A stretch of 47,606 bases of DNA from Helochares maculicollis (GCA_033557835.1 JAWQRO010000230.1:1-47606), one strand, 5' to 3'. Numbered from the stretch's first letter, positions 1 to 14,726 are shown. Notes: generated from the sequence alone by a model not told the origin. Numbers and translations: made by a program.

Positions 1-1345
1 GTACAAGATTTTTTATTTCAATTGGTCGAACCCTATACTGTTGCTTTTCTTTGAAACATATTTATGGACACAACTATTTCATTAAGCAAACAATTAAATA
101 TTTAAGTGTTTTATTTTATGACAACCAAAAAACTTTTTGTAGTGTTCCAACTTTACTATCTAATTTATCCAATATTTGTGAAGGTTTAATCCACTAGGTC
201 GAATAAAGTTCTCACGTTTAGTGACCAACTTTAAAACATGTCCAATTCATGAACGTTGGAGCAGAGAATTTGCTGATGGAGTATGCACCAAATCCTTGAC
301 ATGAGTAGACTTTGATTTACAAGTTCATTGTCTTTGCATTCTTAGCCTTTTTTGAAGGACATATACCAATCAAAACCACCCGCTTCAAATATTGTTTTAT
401 CACCAAATGTTTTTTGCAACATATTTAATGTTTCAGAAACCAAATTCAATGTTTGAAGCAAAATTTAATCCAAAATGCATTTTTGCATATGAAAACAAGG
501 ACATCTCATTAACTACTATAATTATTGGCATAACATTTGACACACATGTTAGCTTCATTGTTACCAAACTACTCGTTTGGATAAGCTCAAACAATCTAAA
601 TGGGAAAAGTCTTGCTGATTTTTAAATCACAGTAGTATCATACAACTATTAATTATCTTTCAGAAGCACTTTCTTGTAGTTAGACAAACCATTACTTTTG
701 TGTAAGCAAACATCCAAGTATAATTCACATTTAATTTAAAAATGTATTTTCAACAATACACAATTTTAAAATATTCATTATTTATTATCGATCATAAACG
801 AAATAGTTTTCATGATATGTTTTCTACTTTCCATTAGTAATACAATTTGAATGCATGGCGTATATGTTGCCCAATTGGCACCAAAATGTATTGAATTTTA
901 GCATGTGTGGGGTTGAGGTTTTATACTTTTATACTTTATACCTTTACCACAATACAAGACTTTGAAAAGATACAATACAAATCAATACCTAAATCTTGCA
1001 ACAATTAGCACCATATAAAAATTTTATGTAATCCTTTTGCTTGAAAGAACTGCATGCGGGTGTTTGATGGAGGCTTTGCAAGTAATTTCAGCAATTTGAC
1101 TTTAGATCATTATTAATAACCTCGAATGCAGCACAAAACTGCTCATTTTGTTTTTAAATCAACTTGTGGCTCTATAATTTGTTGAAAAGGAATTTTTAAG
1201 AACAGTGTTTGGTCATATTTCCTTAGATACAAATGTAATTAAACAGATTATAAATTATTTAAATTGAATTATCACGAGAAATAAACATTCATTTCATTTA
1301 ATGTATATGAGTATTAAATTTCATAGATTCTACCTTTAATTCCAG
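1..1345 (+). other. Probable last intron of an upstream plus-strand gene
   Basis: AT-rich sequence with no sustained open frame on either strand. It ends in a good pyrimidine-rich acceptor (TCTACCTTTAATTCCAG, AG at 1344-1345) directly before a short coding-like segment, so it is read as the 3' part of an intron whose donor lies left of the window. The 77-codon open frame at 392-625 has AT-driven composition and no recognisable motif, and I do not treat it as a gene. Confidence 0.4.
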
Positions 1346-1398
1346 GAAAGTCCTACGGAGAACGACAACTGAGTAACAACGATCTAAGGCCTAAATGA
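1346..1398 (+). CDS. Candidate terminal coding exon of an unidentified upstream gene
   Basis: After the acceptor at 1344-1345 one frame (codons from 1348) reads KSYGERQLSNNDLRPK and then TGA at 1396-1398. The first two bases complete a split codon, so the incoming intron is phase 1. The stretch is clearly GC-richer than its surroundings. It is followed 40 bases later by AATAAA (1438-1443) and a GT-rich stretch, the usual order for a 3' end. The other two frames stop sooner. I do not recognise the protein from 16 residues. It could be the end of an unrelated neighbour, or an alternative last exon of a longer RhoGEF2 transcript carrying the upstream PDZ/RGS part. Only the splice acceptor, short frame and polyA signal are observed; the gene is inferred. 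Confidence 0.45.
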
Positions 1399-1437
1399 TA
1401 ATCAAGAATTGATGTAATGAATGAAGACAGTTGTATA

Positions 1438-1443
1438 AATAAA
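1438..1443 (+). terminator. PolyA signal of the upstream gene
   Basis: A canonical AATAAA lies 40 bases after the candidate stop codon and is followed by a T/GT-rich stretch (ATGTTTGTTATA, about 1447-1458) resembling a downstream cleavage element. AATAAA is frequent by chance in DNA this AT-rich, so the weight comes from its position relative to the candidate last exon. Confidence 0.4.
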
Positions 1444-1459
1444 TTATGTTTGTTATATA

Positions 1460-4400
1460 CTAAAATATATTATTATATGTAGGTAACTATTAAATTATAA
1501 TATTAAAATTAAGAAAAACATGTGTTAGTCGAAAATCGTGTTCATGTTTTATTTTGTTATTTTTTTAAAGAAATGTGTATTTAAACGAGAGGGCAAGAAT
1601 TTTTGTACTCGCTTGCTCTTTTGTTTACCATGCACGCCAATTTGTTAAAATATGAGCATGATTGATTTTTTTATGGGTACTAAGTGTATTTGTGAAAAGT
1701 ATTTTATGGTTTTTTTCTGTCCTAAGATACTTATCATAGATTTTGTTTAACTTACAACGGGAGTTGAACTAAATGTATTAAATGCCGCAAGACCTTTGGT
1801 CGCATTGAAAATTAAAAAAAAATGAATAAAAAGCAAAATATTTTTATAAGCTCTTTTTAAAAAGTATCTCCTTGTCTACGTCATTAGAGGCAAATATTGT
1901 GATTCGGTGCAGAATTGATCATAAACTTGTTATCAAATAATTGTTATTGTTTTTAATTTTTTTAAGCAAGTTATAAATGAGTAAGAAACTACAAGTGAAT
2001 GTTTTTCAATTTTCCTTTGAGAAATACATTCATAACTTTTCATAACCACATAGAAATGTTACGTAAATAAGATAAAACTTACTTTTTAAGGTGTATATAT
2101 AATAATATAATATGAATTAGAAAGGCTTAACACATTTAAACAAACTCCAGTTGTATGTGCAATAACGCTTCTTTCAAATGTTGTTCATTATAATACTTCG
2201 CTAATTATTGTTACCTAAGAGTATGTATATGTATATAAATATTGATTTTAAATGAATATTGTGTTTATTCATTGTATTATATAAATATGTGACGTATTTT
2301 AATTTATTATTTCCTTTATATTCAGAACTTATTTTGTAATTTATTCAGATTTTTATATTGATATGCTCGAAGTGTATTTGTATCCATTAATGTTTTACTA
2401 GCTAAATTGAATATTTTAAATCAAAAAGTTTTACTTAAATTTTCTCTCGGATACTACTAAATAGTGTATAAAGAAATAATACAAAATAGACCAGTATAGT
2501 AACCATGACAATGTTAGTTTTTGTCTGTGCCTTTGTATAATTGCTTTACACTTGCATTTTAATATTGGCATTTATAGTTATAACTTATGTTATATAATGT
2601 TTCATTTTGTTTTGTTGTAATTTCAAGCGAATATGTATAATGAACGATATTGCAATTACAGTTGTTATATGTATTTATACAACAAATAACAGTACTATAT
2701 AGCATTAAAAATATAAAAACCCAAATTGGCATTTTATTGTATACTCCGTATACCTATTTATTCCGATCCTAATAATACATTTACTAACGGAAAACAAGTT
2801 TCACAGTAAGCCCGAAATATTGTATTAATTTAATCTTGATAAATGTGCATTTGTTTAGTCGAGTCAGATAAGCCAGGAAGTTACCATTGCGGACTTAGGA
2901 AATGAGTTAGATTAAAGTCCAGCTGAGCGAAGTTTATCACATTAAATAAAGAGATCTTCACCAGTCCTGTTTTATGATTTCTAAATTTTACATTCTAAAT
3001 TATATAGGAAACTAGAGGAAAAATGCATAGTTGATTATAAATTAGCTTTCGATACATGCAAAACGAATAATTAATTCAAATACTCGAGAGGAATCGTTGA
3101 ATACGAAATTACATAAAATTTAGATTGCCACCAAACAATTAAGATGGATGATTTGATAAAACAGTTTAGGAAAATAGGGCTCTATTTTCTAATATGTACT
3201 CTGAATTTATATTTGAAGAAATTATGAATAGAAAAATTGCATATATATATAATAGTAGATTGAAACGCTATAAAGAGTATAAGATATCCAATGAGGCTAA
3301 TTGTGGTTGATAGTGTGTCATTTACAGCTTGTTGAATGACACTAGCCAAGAACATAGTTTGAAAATCAGCACAAAAAATTAATGTTAGAATGAATAACAT
3401 CTAATTTAAAATAAAACAGTTCTTATAACTTATTAGAAATCATAATAATAAACGAACAAATAAAAACTGGAGTACCTTCACCCAATATTTCTAAATACTA
3501 GTAGTGCATTAAAAATATATAATGTGTTTACAATTACATAAGGAAGACTAATATATGATGCAAAAATGCCAATACAGTTTTAAATTTTCATAATCTACAT
3601 ATTCTTAAACAATGCAATCAGCTTTTTTTAAAAATATTCAATTCTTATCCAGTATATATAGTTATAAGCATTCTGTATTTTAAAAAACTAACAATATACC
3701 TTAAAGATAGTTTTTAGAATAGAATATCTTTAAAACCGTATGCATAAGGTGCCAGCATTGAAATGTAAATTTAAAACAAAAAAAATTAAATATATGCACG
3801 TAAAGTTTACACAAAGCTTCTTTTTATTTTGTTCTGGTTTGTAGCGTGTTGTATTTGTGTTATTCTAAGGCCTATTAAATATGGACGATTAAAAATTTAA
3901 ATTATTAGAACTTTCAGTGCTCCGATTATGTCGAAATTTTCTATCTACAATTTTTTCGTAGCATATATATATATACATACGAGTAAAACATTTTGGCTCT
4001 ATTGCAATTGTTATTGTAGAACAACTATCGGCTTCATAATACAATTTATTTGCCTATTTATAGTTAAATCATTAAACAGTTTAATAATACTCTGTTATTA
4101 TTAAGCATGGAACAATGGATAACATCTTTTATCCTGGCACTCAATAGGACTAATAACTTAACTGTCGCCAATTATTGTCTTGAAATCTTAATTTATATTT
4201 TCGAATTGAAAAATAAATACAAGATTAATGTCATATACTTTGCACGCCTTTTCTTTTGGCATCTAAAAATTCTTTGTAACAATATGTTCTTAATTGTACC
4301 TGACAAAGGAACAATAGCGCCTCCTACACAATGCATCAAGCACTACATTCTGTTTATATGTTACAGCGTATTAAAAAGTTTTATTATAGCTCTGTAAGCT

Positions 4401-7400
4401 CGCCTTTATTTTCGTTTACAAGAAGCTATTTGGCCGTTCATTTAATTGCGCAATTTTTTTGCTTAGACTGCATTATGTAGGCACACTTTTATTGTAGCTT
4501 CACGCTGCCACACATAAAATTTCTTTTAAAATTTCATATATACACATTTCTCGATACCAACCAACGCTCTTCTCAAGTTTTCAAGTTTAATTTAAAATTG
4601 GCAAGACTAATTTTTTGTTGGCATGATCAAAGGTATTTTCTTGTGGCTAATATTGTATTGAAATACATATTGTGGCCATGACTTGACATGTTTATTTTTT
4701 AAATTTTTACCTGATGCACTTTGTCATTGCCACATGTTAACAGTTTTTGTTCTTTTTCTTGACATATCTGCTACTTTTTGACAGACTTCCTACACCTGCA
4801 CTTAAATCTGCTACATTTTTTAATTGCATCGGCTGAGTTTTATACTTGGATATTCTACTTTCTATTATTTCATGTCTTTTATATTTTGCCTTTAACTGAG
4901 AAATTTGCTATTACTTGCAGTTAGGTGTAAATAGTCAATTAGAAAAATAACACACGATAATACTTTAGGTAGTTGCATCAGTAATTCATATTTCTTTATA
5001 CACCTACCTGGCCCCCAATGCGTCAACCCGCATATATCGCCTTGAACCTCTCTCAGTTCAATGCTTCCTAAAATTAAACTAAAAATCTCAATCGCTTATT
5101 TTTATTTGCCGAATTTCATAGAATTTTTGTATTTATTCGACCAAAAAAGTTTAATTTGATTTCTTTAACTTGCCTGACATTTTCTGACTTGTCTTCACCC
5201 TTGATTCAAATTTTGTACACACTATCAACTTTAAATCTACAATATTTCTCTTTCTTTCACATAAACCATATAAAAGCAGTTGGTTCTGTTTATAAAATAA
5301 AATAATGTTTTAAGAAAACGGGCGTCATCGTTCTTTAATTTCCAGAAAACTGGGATGCCAATTGTTTTGATTAATGTCTGCTAAACACACAGGTAAAATT
5401 GAGTAATTTTAAATTTAGCCCGTACAGCATTTTCTTGTTGGTTCAAATAAAACTGTCTGCGACCAGAAATAGGATTTCCTACATCCTGTATAACATGAAA
5501 GAGTGTACACATTCCTGTTGTCATGTTTTGTTTGCGAAAATATTCGCTGATCTGTATATACACATTAACTGTATTCATCTTTTCCCGTCTTTATTTTATT
5601 TCCCCCTTTTATAAAATTTCTTAAACATCCTCCGCTTTGTTTCTGGAGGAATGTTAAAACGAACGCGAAGCCATACCGTCAAGCATATTAATGCAAAAAA
5701 TTTTATGCGTTGCTTATATATAGTTACATCAACCCGTTGACGTTATACAGATATCTATCTATTCTTGTAGGCAATTAGCGTGCTAATTAAATCGGCAATT
5801 AATTTATTTATATTAACGCAGAAGCTGTGATTTTTGTCGTGGTGGCGTAAAGGAATAAACTGGAAATTTTTGCTCGCTCAATATGTTGTTTTCTACAACT
5901 AGGGAATACAAATTTGGTTTCCTTAATCACTTCTAACTGAAATTGTAACCATACAAATTTAATTAAGGCGATAACGACGTCATTACTTTTTATGGTGAAA
6001 AAGTAAAGCTGATTAAACGTTAGTTAAATACGATTATCGTAATTTATTGCAAATATGCGGCATTAGAAGTGGTGTTCAAGGAAAATTTTGTTTGTTCTCT
6101 GCTCTTACGTAGCGGCAACGCGTGTGTAATAATTTTAATGCAATGCAAGTGAGAAGATGCACTTTCTTGTATGTACACTTTCAGTATTTTGCAAACCATA
6201 AATTTTAGATACAACATGTCAGTACTCTTACGTATAAGTATTTTTGCAAGAAATATAGTTTTTGACCTCCCAAAAGAATGAATTGCAGTATTCTATAAGC
6301 TATTTAAAGTCTCTTGTTTAATAATTAGTCACATATTTCTAGAATTTATTGCACTTGAATAATCTTTTTTAGGAGTCTGTCCTTTATGAGGATTTTTAGA
6401 TATTTATGAATAATCTAAAATCAAAAGACTAAGTATTAGGAAATCAGAAAAGCAAGACGCAACAGTATTTTTTTAAAGTAGAGCATGATTGTTGAAACAT
6501 CAAGGAAGGCATATTTTATACTGTTGATTCTGACGGAGCCTGGGGTTCGTTGAAACTAAATATGATAGTACGTACGCCCTAAAATGGATTTTTAATTAAT
6601 TTTGATTGCTGAAACATGTGTTTCATAAAACGATATGGCCTGTGTAATAGTACCAACTGTCATTTTAGGCTCTGGTTGCTCAATATTTCCTGTTTATTGT
6701 ATCAAATTTCCCTTGGTAGAAGAACGTTTAAATTTTGTGAAGTGATGGCCGTTGGTTGATCTGACGGCTATTCAATGGCGTGATGTTTTCAATAAATATT
6801 AGGATGATTTTTCCACATTATGCTAGTGATTAAAGTATCGGGTTCAGATAAAAAGTATTTCATGTCGTGACGATATTACAATATTTCGCTTAAGGTGTAA
6901 ATGTTTGTAGTTTTACCGAGTTCATGCGCGCGTTCATTTTTGTTTTATGGTAAATCGTTTTGGGTTTAACGAAGCAAAACTTCAAAACTGAATTTATTTA
7001 TGCAACTTTTCAAAATATTATACAGTAAATAAATTTGGTAGCCAAAACATATATTCAGCAGATATTCAACAGACTGTGACGAATGATTTTAATTTAATTC
7101 TGCAATAAAGTACTTCTCCTTTTTATAGTACCTCTGAAATTACCTTTTACGTGTTTTAGAGGAATTCAATGCGTCAGTGCGATTGTTTATTTTTGGACAC
7201 ATTTACCTACTTTAAGTAAGCACCGAAAATATGGTAGTTTTGCTTATTTGCCCATGACCAGTCAGTTAGTTGAGCGGTGCTTAATTTATTAGGTGATTAG
7301 CTATTAACAGTATTTATTTTGTATATATTAATAGTTTATTTGTATAAAATAACTTGTTTTCTGCTTGAAATTAACATCTGGTGCCGCAGGTGCTCGATTG

Positions 7401-10400
7401 TCATCGGTATTATTAGATTTTTAAAAGTTGGATATATTTCTTACTGCAGAATTTTATGGTTGAAAGTTATTTCTTTTATGAATTTAAAACAGCTAATCCA
7501 AATAAAGTCCAGTTGTTTTAGACGGCTTAAAAATAAAATAACTGTTATTGAATTATTATGCGTCCATATATTTTTATGCTTTAAATGTTTTTATTTTTCC
7601 CATTTTGTTATATGTGTAATTAAAATTTTTAAAGTAACATTTTACTTTAAATTGTATAGGTAACAAAAAGGCACCATATAGATTTGTTTTTTTAAATGAA
7701 AATAATAAATTTGTCGTGTAACTACTCGATAGTATATGTTACGAATTACTTTTTTTTACTTCAAATTAGCAAATAATCGGCACACATTTTAGGATCTGAT
7801 TGGGAAGTTTAACATGTAATGCATTTGAAGTCTGTTAATAGCGATTGTGAGGATTACTGGGTGATGAAATTACTTCCTCAATTTTATGTGTTCACATCTT
7901 ACCAAAATAATTAAAATATAAACCTGTTTTTACTAAAATTATAGTACAAATTAGTCTGGACTTCTATGCTATAATATTTTTAGGATACCGCTCTTTAAAT
8001 TAAATACAGCAAAAATATAAATTGTAAGGAAGTACCTATTAGGAAGTTATCTAAAGAGGCGGCCACAGTGTTTAAAAAATGTTAGTCGCACCTATTTGTG
8101 CAATAATAATTATATTACCACACATCATTGATTGTTACTTCCGCTGAACTACATTGCACAAATTCTCTCGGCGCTTTCTCTATTTATTCTGTTTCCTACA
8201 TTTTTTATAATGCAAACTGTTACTTCAATTGTAATATAATTGTTATACACAAAGCATTTAATTTTGTTGGAATTGATTTCAGTGGTCTTTGTTTAAACAT
8301 TTCATTTGCTTACGAAGCGATTTAAAATTTTGTTTTACGTAATGACTTAATGTTGAATTTTAAGTTTACTCTGCCAACAAACGGATAGAAACCAATGTAA
8401 GCCTTAAAATTACTTAATTTCAATATTTTTTCTTGTCATATAAAAACATGATTAGAACTAAAGAATTCGGTATTTAAGGCTTAACGAATAAAAAAATCTA
8501 ATTTCTAGGGCTCAGTAAATAATTCGATTGTTTATTGATTTAATTTAATCTGTATTTAAGAACTAAAAAGTCGATAACGGCTTTGTTATGATTAAAAGAT
8601 AATTGATTGGCATGTGGCAACACCTTCGATTCTGTGTACAGCCATTTTGGAAAAAAATTAAATCGCCTAAGCTTAATTGTCATAAGTGGTTATGTATGCT
8701 CTTCCAATTGACACTATATTACGTCCTGTCGTTCTTGTATCGCGTTACTAAATGATAATTTAGTTACGATTGTTGTGTAGGACAATATCATTTACTTGCA
8801 GCTCCTTGAATTGCAATCTATGCTCATGTACAGAGGACCCATGAATTATATAAAATATTGGGATTATGTCTTCTATTTATTCATAATTAAAATTTTTGCG
8901 ATTACTTTTTCATTGATACAACACCATTAATTAGTTTTTTGTTCATTTCTGCTTTATTTTTTCAATGGTTTTTTATATTATTTTGTGAATGTCCCGTCTG
9001 GTATAGTTTTATATAAAAATATGTATATTCAAACAAAGTTTAACCCGTTATTTTCAGAATAGATTACTAAATTACTTCTATAGTATTTTGTTTATCGCTG
9101 ATGTTTTTGTGGTTGCGTTGTCGTATTCTCGGTAATGCATTTTGTTTCTAGAAATAATATAGTACTATCGGAAAAAAAGTTGTGTATTACTAATAGCCAA
9201 GTTATCTTATTTTCCGTTATAGATATCTAACTTGTTAACAGCCATGGTAGTTAAATAGCTCCTTTGCAGCTTATGCTGCATTTTTAGAAGTAGAATTTCC
9301 TATAATTTTATGATTACCGAGTTTTCCTTAAAAATCTTGAATGACAAATTATATGATGTTATGAAATGTAAATGCTTTTTCCTGCCTTACTTTATAGGAA
9401 TAGAAGCTGAATATTCCTTAAATTGCTGCATTTTATTCATAGTAATTATATAAAAATTGTCATTCTTTAATATTGTAGGAATGCATAGTTTTCTATATAA
9501 TTATGTAGAGAACAGTTGTATAAAAATTTGGGACTCAAGATCCATTTTGATCTAATGTGTATTCGAGTTATAAGTTATAAAACTTTGATAAATAAAATAT
9601 AGATCTTTTTTGGATTATAACTGACGCATGTTTTGTTTGACAGTTGTGGTGGATTTTTCGGTAAAAAACCAGAAATGCATAAATCTTCAAATTTATTCGC
9701 TATATTATAAGTCGGAGTAGTAGCTGCCCACCCTATTTGATTCCAGAGAGCTTCATCAGATTAAAGGCTTGTTTGACCGTCTCAGTTTTTTCACTCTTGG
9801 TTCGTATGGCAAATGCTTATATTCTTAAAACGTTTGGTTTTTACGTTATAATTCGAAAACTTGCTAAAATTCTTGTAGTAAGCTAAAAATTTGAAAATGA
9901 TTGAAATAGCTAGAAAACGGTTAATACACATGTCATTTGTTTCATATAAGCATTAGATCTTCTATGCTTAGCGAAAACCTTACCAATTTTATTCTAATTA
10001 AAAAAGGACATTTTAAATCAAATCATTCTTATTATGTTGAGCCATTTTGAGACCAATCCAGCCCCTCCGCAAATTGTACATGGCATACCTAATTCAACAC
10101 TCGTCTTAGCAGCGACAGTTGTACTTAAAATCGTCAGTCGTGACCACAAAAACAAATACTTCTAATTCTGTCACATACGCAACAGGTGTTTGTAGACGGA
10201 TATCTTACAAGCAATTTTGAATTCAAAGCATTCGCACCGGATATTAAGCGTTTTCATTTACTGACGGCGAAACGACTTTTCTGTCCAGACTTGATTCATA
10301 TTACTGGTGTATGCTTTCGCAGTAGTGTTCATTTTGATCCTAATTTCCAAGCATTAGCATTATTTCTTTAATTGCAAATTAGACCTGCGTGTTACCTATA

Positions 10401-13400
10401 AGTGCTGTCGCATTGTCATTTGTATTTTACTCTGTTATTTCTGGCATGCGATCAATCAAACCGCTTTTCATTATATAATTAATTTCACCTGCAGCCACTC
10501 GTTTTAGTTACGTAACGCCGGAATAAATATTTTGTTAGACCAACGACCAATATGTTCGCCGATAATCATCTAGAGGTCGTAATTTAAAAGCAATATATAT
10601 CTTAACAACCATTTAATCACCACACACTCAGTATCTAAAGCTATTAGTTTTTAATTTTTCACACTTTCTTCTCCTGTTTTTCTATATTGGATTATACCTT
10701 GTTACTAGAAGATGAGTTCACGACCTTTCTTAGCATGCACATAAACGTGGAAAATATGGAGTGCATAAATTAAATTCGAAAGATTTATCAACACTCACTA
10801 GGGATACTTTAAAGTCGAGTATCTGCATTAAACTATTTAAACGTCGATCGTTACGGGAGAAGTAAAATGCTTAGTTGCTAAAATATTTATTAAGCATTTA
10901 ATAAGTAGTCGAATGTTTTGAATGTTTCCTTATCTCGTTTGAGAGAATCGGCTTTTTGAATGAAAACCATAAAATAAATCGACTTTACAAAGTTTATTGT
11001 ACATATGAGTCACTGTAAAACATTTTTACATTTTGGAAGGGTCGTCGGCCGCACCGATAGCTACTATAATTTTTGATTTTTGATGAGCAACTACTTCTTT
11101 TATTGCACATAATAATAGTTAGAAAAGAACGTAGTATTTTTTGATGTATTGATTTTTGACCAAATGGCGCAGTTCCAAAGTGAAAAAGTGCAATATTTAC
11201 TGGAAAATCGCCAGATAATAAATGAATTGTTCGCGTTATAAGAGAGACCAACTTGAAAGCTATAGGAGATTGTGAAAAATTTTGCCAAACCATTAATCCG
11301 TGATACCTGTACAATATAATTGGCCTCTGATATTAGTGTCCTACTCTTCAATATCTTCAAACGGCGATCCCTCTGCAAGCTTTATTTGTTTTTTGGCAAT
11401 CTACAAAAATATTTAGTACCTGTTAGGGCCGATTTCTAAATACATAATTTTCAATACTATATACAAAATTGAAGCAAAGCCCCATTGTAAGGACAAACTG
11501 TAAGACCTATAGCTATATCTAACACAGTTTTATCATTAGAAATGGATTTTGGGGCCGATGTCCACAAAGTTTGCTTAAAATTTCGTTACTGTTTAGAGTA
11601 TAATTGACGATTCATGGAAAAAAATCGTTTATGGTCATTGTTTGTAGACTGGCTTGATAGCTTCATATACTTCCATTGGAGGAGTTTGTTTAAAGCTAGT
11701 ACCCAGCTAAACTATTTGTAGCTTTAGTCTTTTGTCATGAGCACCATATACTATTCAATTTACTTGGGGTATCTTACTCATGTCAATTCAATGGTCTTCT
11801 TTCAAATATATGCAATATCTTATTGTAGGTACTTGCCTCTTTTTCGAACACTATGCACTTTGGCATTCCTAATCAAATCACTAACACAAAACAAAATAAG
11901 TTTGTACAACAAACAAACGTTCCTCCCAATTTTACTGTTCGTAAATGACCAACGTTTCTAAAGACGACTAAAGATTAGTAGTCTAAACACGTGATAAATA
12001 GCTTCAAAAATGCTAGTCTTCTAAAATATTGGCCTTCGTTTCAGCCAAAAGAAGCTCGTTGCCTATCATAAGTATAAAATAAATAGTGTTAGCAGTCATT
12101 AGCAGATACCTACCAGGTTCTGAACTGAGGGAAGATTTTTTTTTATATTACTATGCTAAGAGGAATCATAAATATTGATGAATGCAACCTCAGTAGTGTT
12201 ATTGCTTGACAAAAAAATAATGAGTGCTCCGTCATATCGTCGATAAATTTCGCCTAAAAGCAAATTTGGTATTTTTACTGCCCTATTGAGTTTTTATGCA
12301 ATCCTAACTATAGTATGACGCTTCTTCAGTTTGACGCTAAGAGCTTATTGTCTTTATTACATTACTAATTTACCGTATCATAAGTGTTTAATCTTTCTAA
12401 AATAAGGAGTTGCTTATTTATTGAAATATCAAATAGTTGATTAAAAAGGTGGGTTTTTCAATAACATAAATGTAGACTCTACTTATTGTTAAATTTTGTA
12501 CTATATCTGGGCATCTAATTGATTATTATAGGTAGAAATTAGAGCGAAATACCACATATTAACGGTTATCATAATGCAGATTTTGTTGTCAAATATATGA
12601 TAAATTTAGTACCAGCCAGAGGCTTCCGGACAAGTCTCTATTGTATCTTGCAGTATTTTCCAGGAAGCCTTGAGTCTTATAATGAAAACTGACGAATTCT
12701 TTCATTTCAAGAATTTATTAAATCTCATGGTTTCTTCGCGTGAATTGCCGGGAGCACATTTCGTTATACAGTTTGAGATGTAAAATTTCTTGCTGTTGCA
12801 TTTTTGAACGAAAAGTGAAAGATGCAAATAGGGAATTTACGATACCAGTTTAATTTTTAACTGGATGAAAGTTGAGTAGGAAAGTTCTGAAATATCGGAT
12901 TATCCTGCGAATATCAGTGAATTGATTTGCAAGAGCAAATAGCGTTATACATAGGCGCTTTCATGTTCCACGTCCTACTTTAGCCAACCCGCCAGATACT
13001 AACTTACGTCAGCGTGATGTGTAATGCCATCTATTCAATTGTGTGTGTATTATAGATCAGATTAAGTTCTGAATAGCGTATTAAAATTTGCTGTTGTTGT
13101 TTTTGTATAATCTATGGGAGAATTATCCCGTTTCGTTCGCCTGTAGCTTTCTAAATGGTGGTGTAATAATAAAGCAGGAAAATTGCCTAGTAAATTATAA
13201 GATGAAGCAGGCAATTGCGTTATGAATGACATCTAATAATTCATGTGGCAAGCTGCAAGAAGTGCATGTGACAGAATCAGTGTAATATCTTCATTTTGCT
13301 TATATCCAATTTTCAATCGTATGATGATTTCGTTAAGGAAACACGTGTCTCACATATTAGCTTATTTAATTCAAATTTGCTTCCTCACAATAATGTTATA

Positions 13401-14600
13401 AATTAATACCAATAGGCAGCAACGTTTTTGTATTTATTCCACGTGGTATTAATTCTTTCATTTTTATCCTCTTGACTGAAACTGTTTGAGAAAATGCCCA
13501 CTTCTAAAAATTACCAATAGTCTTTGCTACTCGATATTATAAAATTGTCTACTACCAATCAAATAAAATTATATGTTTCAACATGAAAATAAACTGTACA
13601 CACTACTGATTTTAAAGCGATACATTCTGACAATTTGCTGCATAAACAAATCTTTGCTAGTAGTCAGTAAATGGTAACCTTCAAGCATAATAAATTAAAA
13701 TGAGCTTCAATAAAGAGCACTTTAAAAATAAAAAATCTACTCAATTATGAAGACTTGTAAAGGGGGACTTTAATACTTGCTCAATATATAAAACTTGCTT
13801 TAAATTTCTTGCTAGGAATGAGTTACAGATCAATTATAAATGTATGCCACAATCATGAGAAGCCATGCAAAACCAGATATCATGAATCCATACCTAGTAA
13901 ATTTCATTTCATACATACCTATCTGGACCATTGTTCCCCATTAGCATTATTGCATTATCATACAAAACTATTTAGCAATCTGTATATTATAACAATTTAA
14001 TTACATAACTCTATAAACTAGTCAAAGCGTATGTCTGCTGTGTGGTGAGGTCTATGTACTGTTCGGTAATTTTGGATTCAAACCTTGCCGCATGTTATTC
14101 ATTCAATACTTGCTTGTTCTTGAGTAATAAATTATTTATAACAAAATTGCTTTTTATGGGTGTTATATAGTGGAAAGGAACAAGTGCAATACTTTTATTG
14201 CAAAAATTATGTTACATGGGAATTATCGAGATGAAAGAATTATACATCTTAATTCTTTAGGTACGCAATGTAGCAATTACTTGATAATACAAAGTATTCT
14301 CGTATATTCTTACTCACAACGAATCACTTTCATTTTTATTGTGTTACATTAAAAATTGCAGTCTAAACTATTTACACTCTCAATATTAATTATACTTTCC
14401 CAATACACAGTAAATTCAATAAAGTAATATACAACTACCTTATGAAATTTACAGTATATTAAGAAATTAATTACAGTATCCTACAAATAATAAATATCAA
14501 GTGCATTCAATAAAAATACAATTAACAAACAACAATGTTTAATACCAAAACTATAACATCGAATAACAAGCAAGTTTTATCAGTAATGTCAATGAATATG
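1460..14600. other. Long AT-rich stretch without a convincing gene
   Basis: Thirteen kilobases of AT-rich sequence. Open frames here (for example 3182-3400 minus, 4107-4397 plus, 7319-7663 plus) are dominated by Phe/Ile/Leu/Lys/Tyr/Asn, as expected from base composition, and have no homologous motif I can name. Slightly GC-richer patches occur near 5.6, 6.1, 10.04-10.6, 11.0-11.4 and 12.6-13.1 kb; two of these are listed separately. The stretch is either intergenic between the gene ending near 1.4 kb and the RhoGEF2-type gene, or an intron of a longer RhoGEF2 transcript that starts outside the window. Confidence 0.5.
10141..10371 (+). other. Unassigned open frame in a GC-richer patch
   Basis: Apart from the TGA at its left boundary, the frame ending in the TAA at 10369-10371 is open for about 75 codons and has balanced amino-acid composition, including VFVDGYLTSN and FAPDIKRFHL. 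It has no in-frame ATG near its beginning; the frame passes through a GTG at 10186. It could be a decayed coding fragment, an exon of an unseen gene, or chance. I recognise no family, and I see no good donor that would join it in phase to the downstream gene. Confidence 0.15.
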
Positions 14601-14718
14601 AACGAACATGCGATAAGTTTTCAGTCCAATTGAGATAATGACCGTCAATTCCTTCTCTGTTTATGTAGGGACTTGTGTAATTGGTGTTTACTGTTAATTG
14701 TGAAGACGAGTTAAACTC

Positions 14719-14726
14719 TATATAAA
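14719..14726 (+). promoter_or_regulatory. Possible TATA box before the 506-codon first exon
   Basis: TATATAAA lies 41 bases upstream of the ATG at 14760. A start site about 30 bases downstream would fall near 14750 and leave only about ten bases of 5' leader. An initiator-like TCAGT at 14621-14625 is an alternative start, which would place two upstream ATGs in the leader. Both motifs are common by chance in AT-rich DNA. Confidence 0.3.

Noticed and set aside
3182..3400. Minus-strand hydrophobic 72-codon frame resembling a membrane protein
   Set aside because: Hydrophobicity follows from AT-rich codons; no ordered family motif, no adjoining exons.
10994..11378. Overlapping minus-strand frames of 92 and 106 codons
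   Set aside because: Two frames are open over the same DNA, neither with a recognisable motif; a degraded coding fragment is possible but unsupported.
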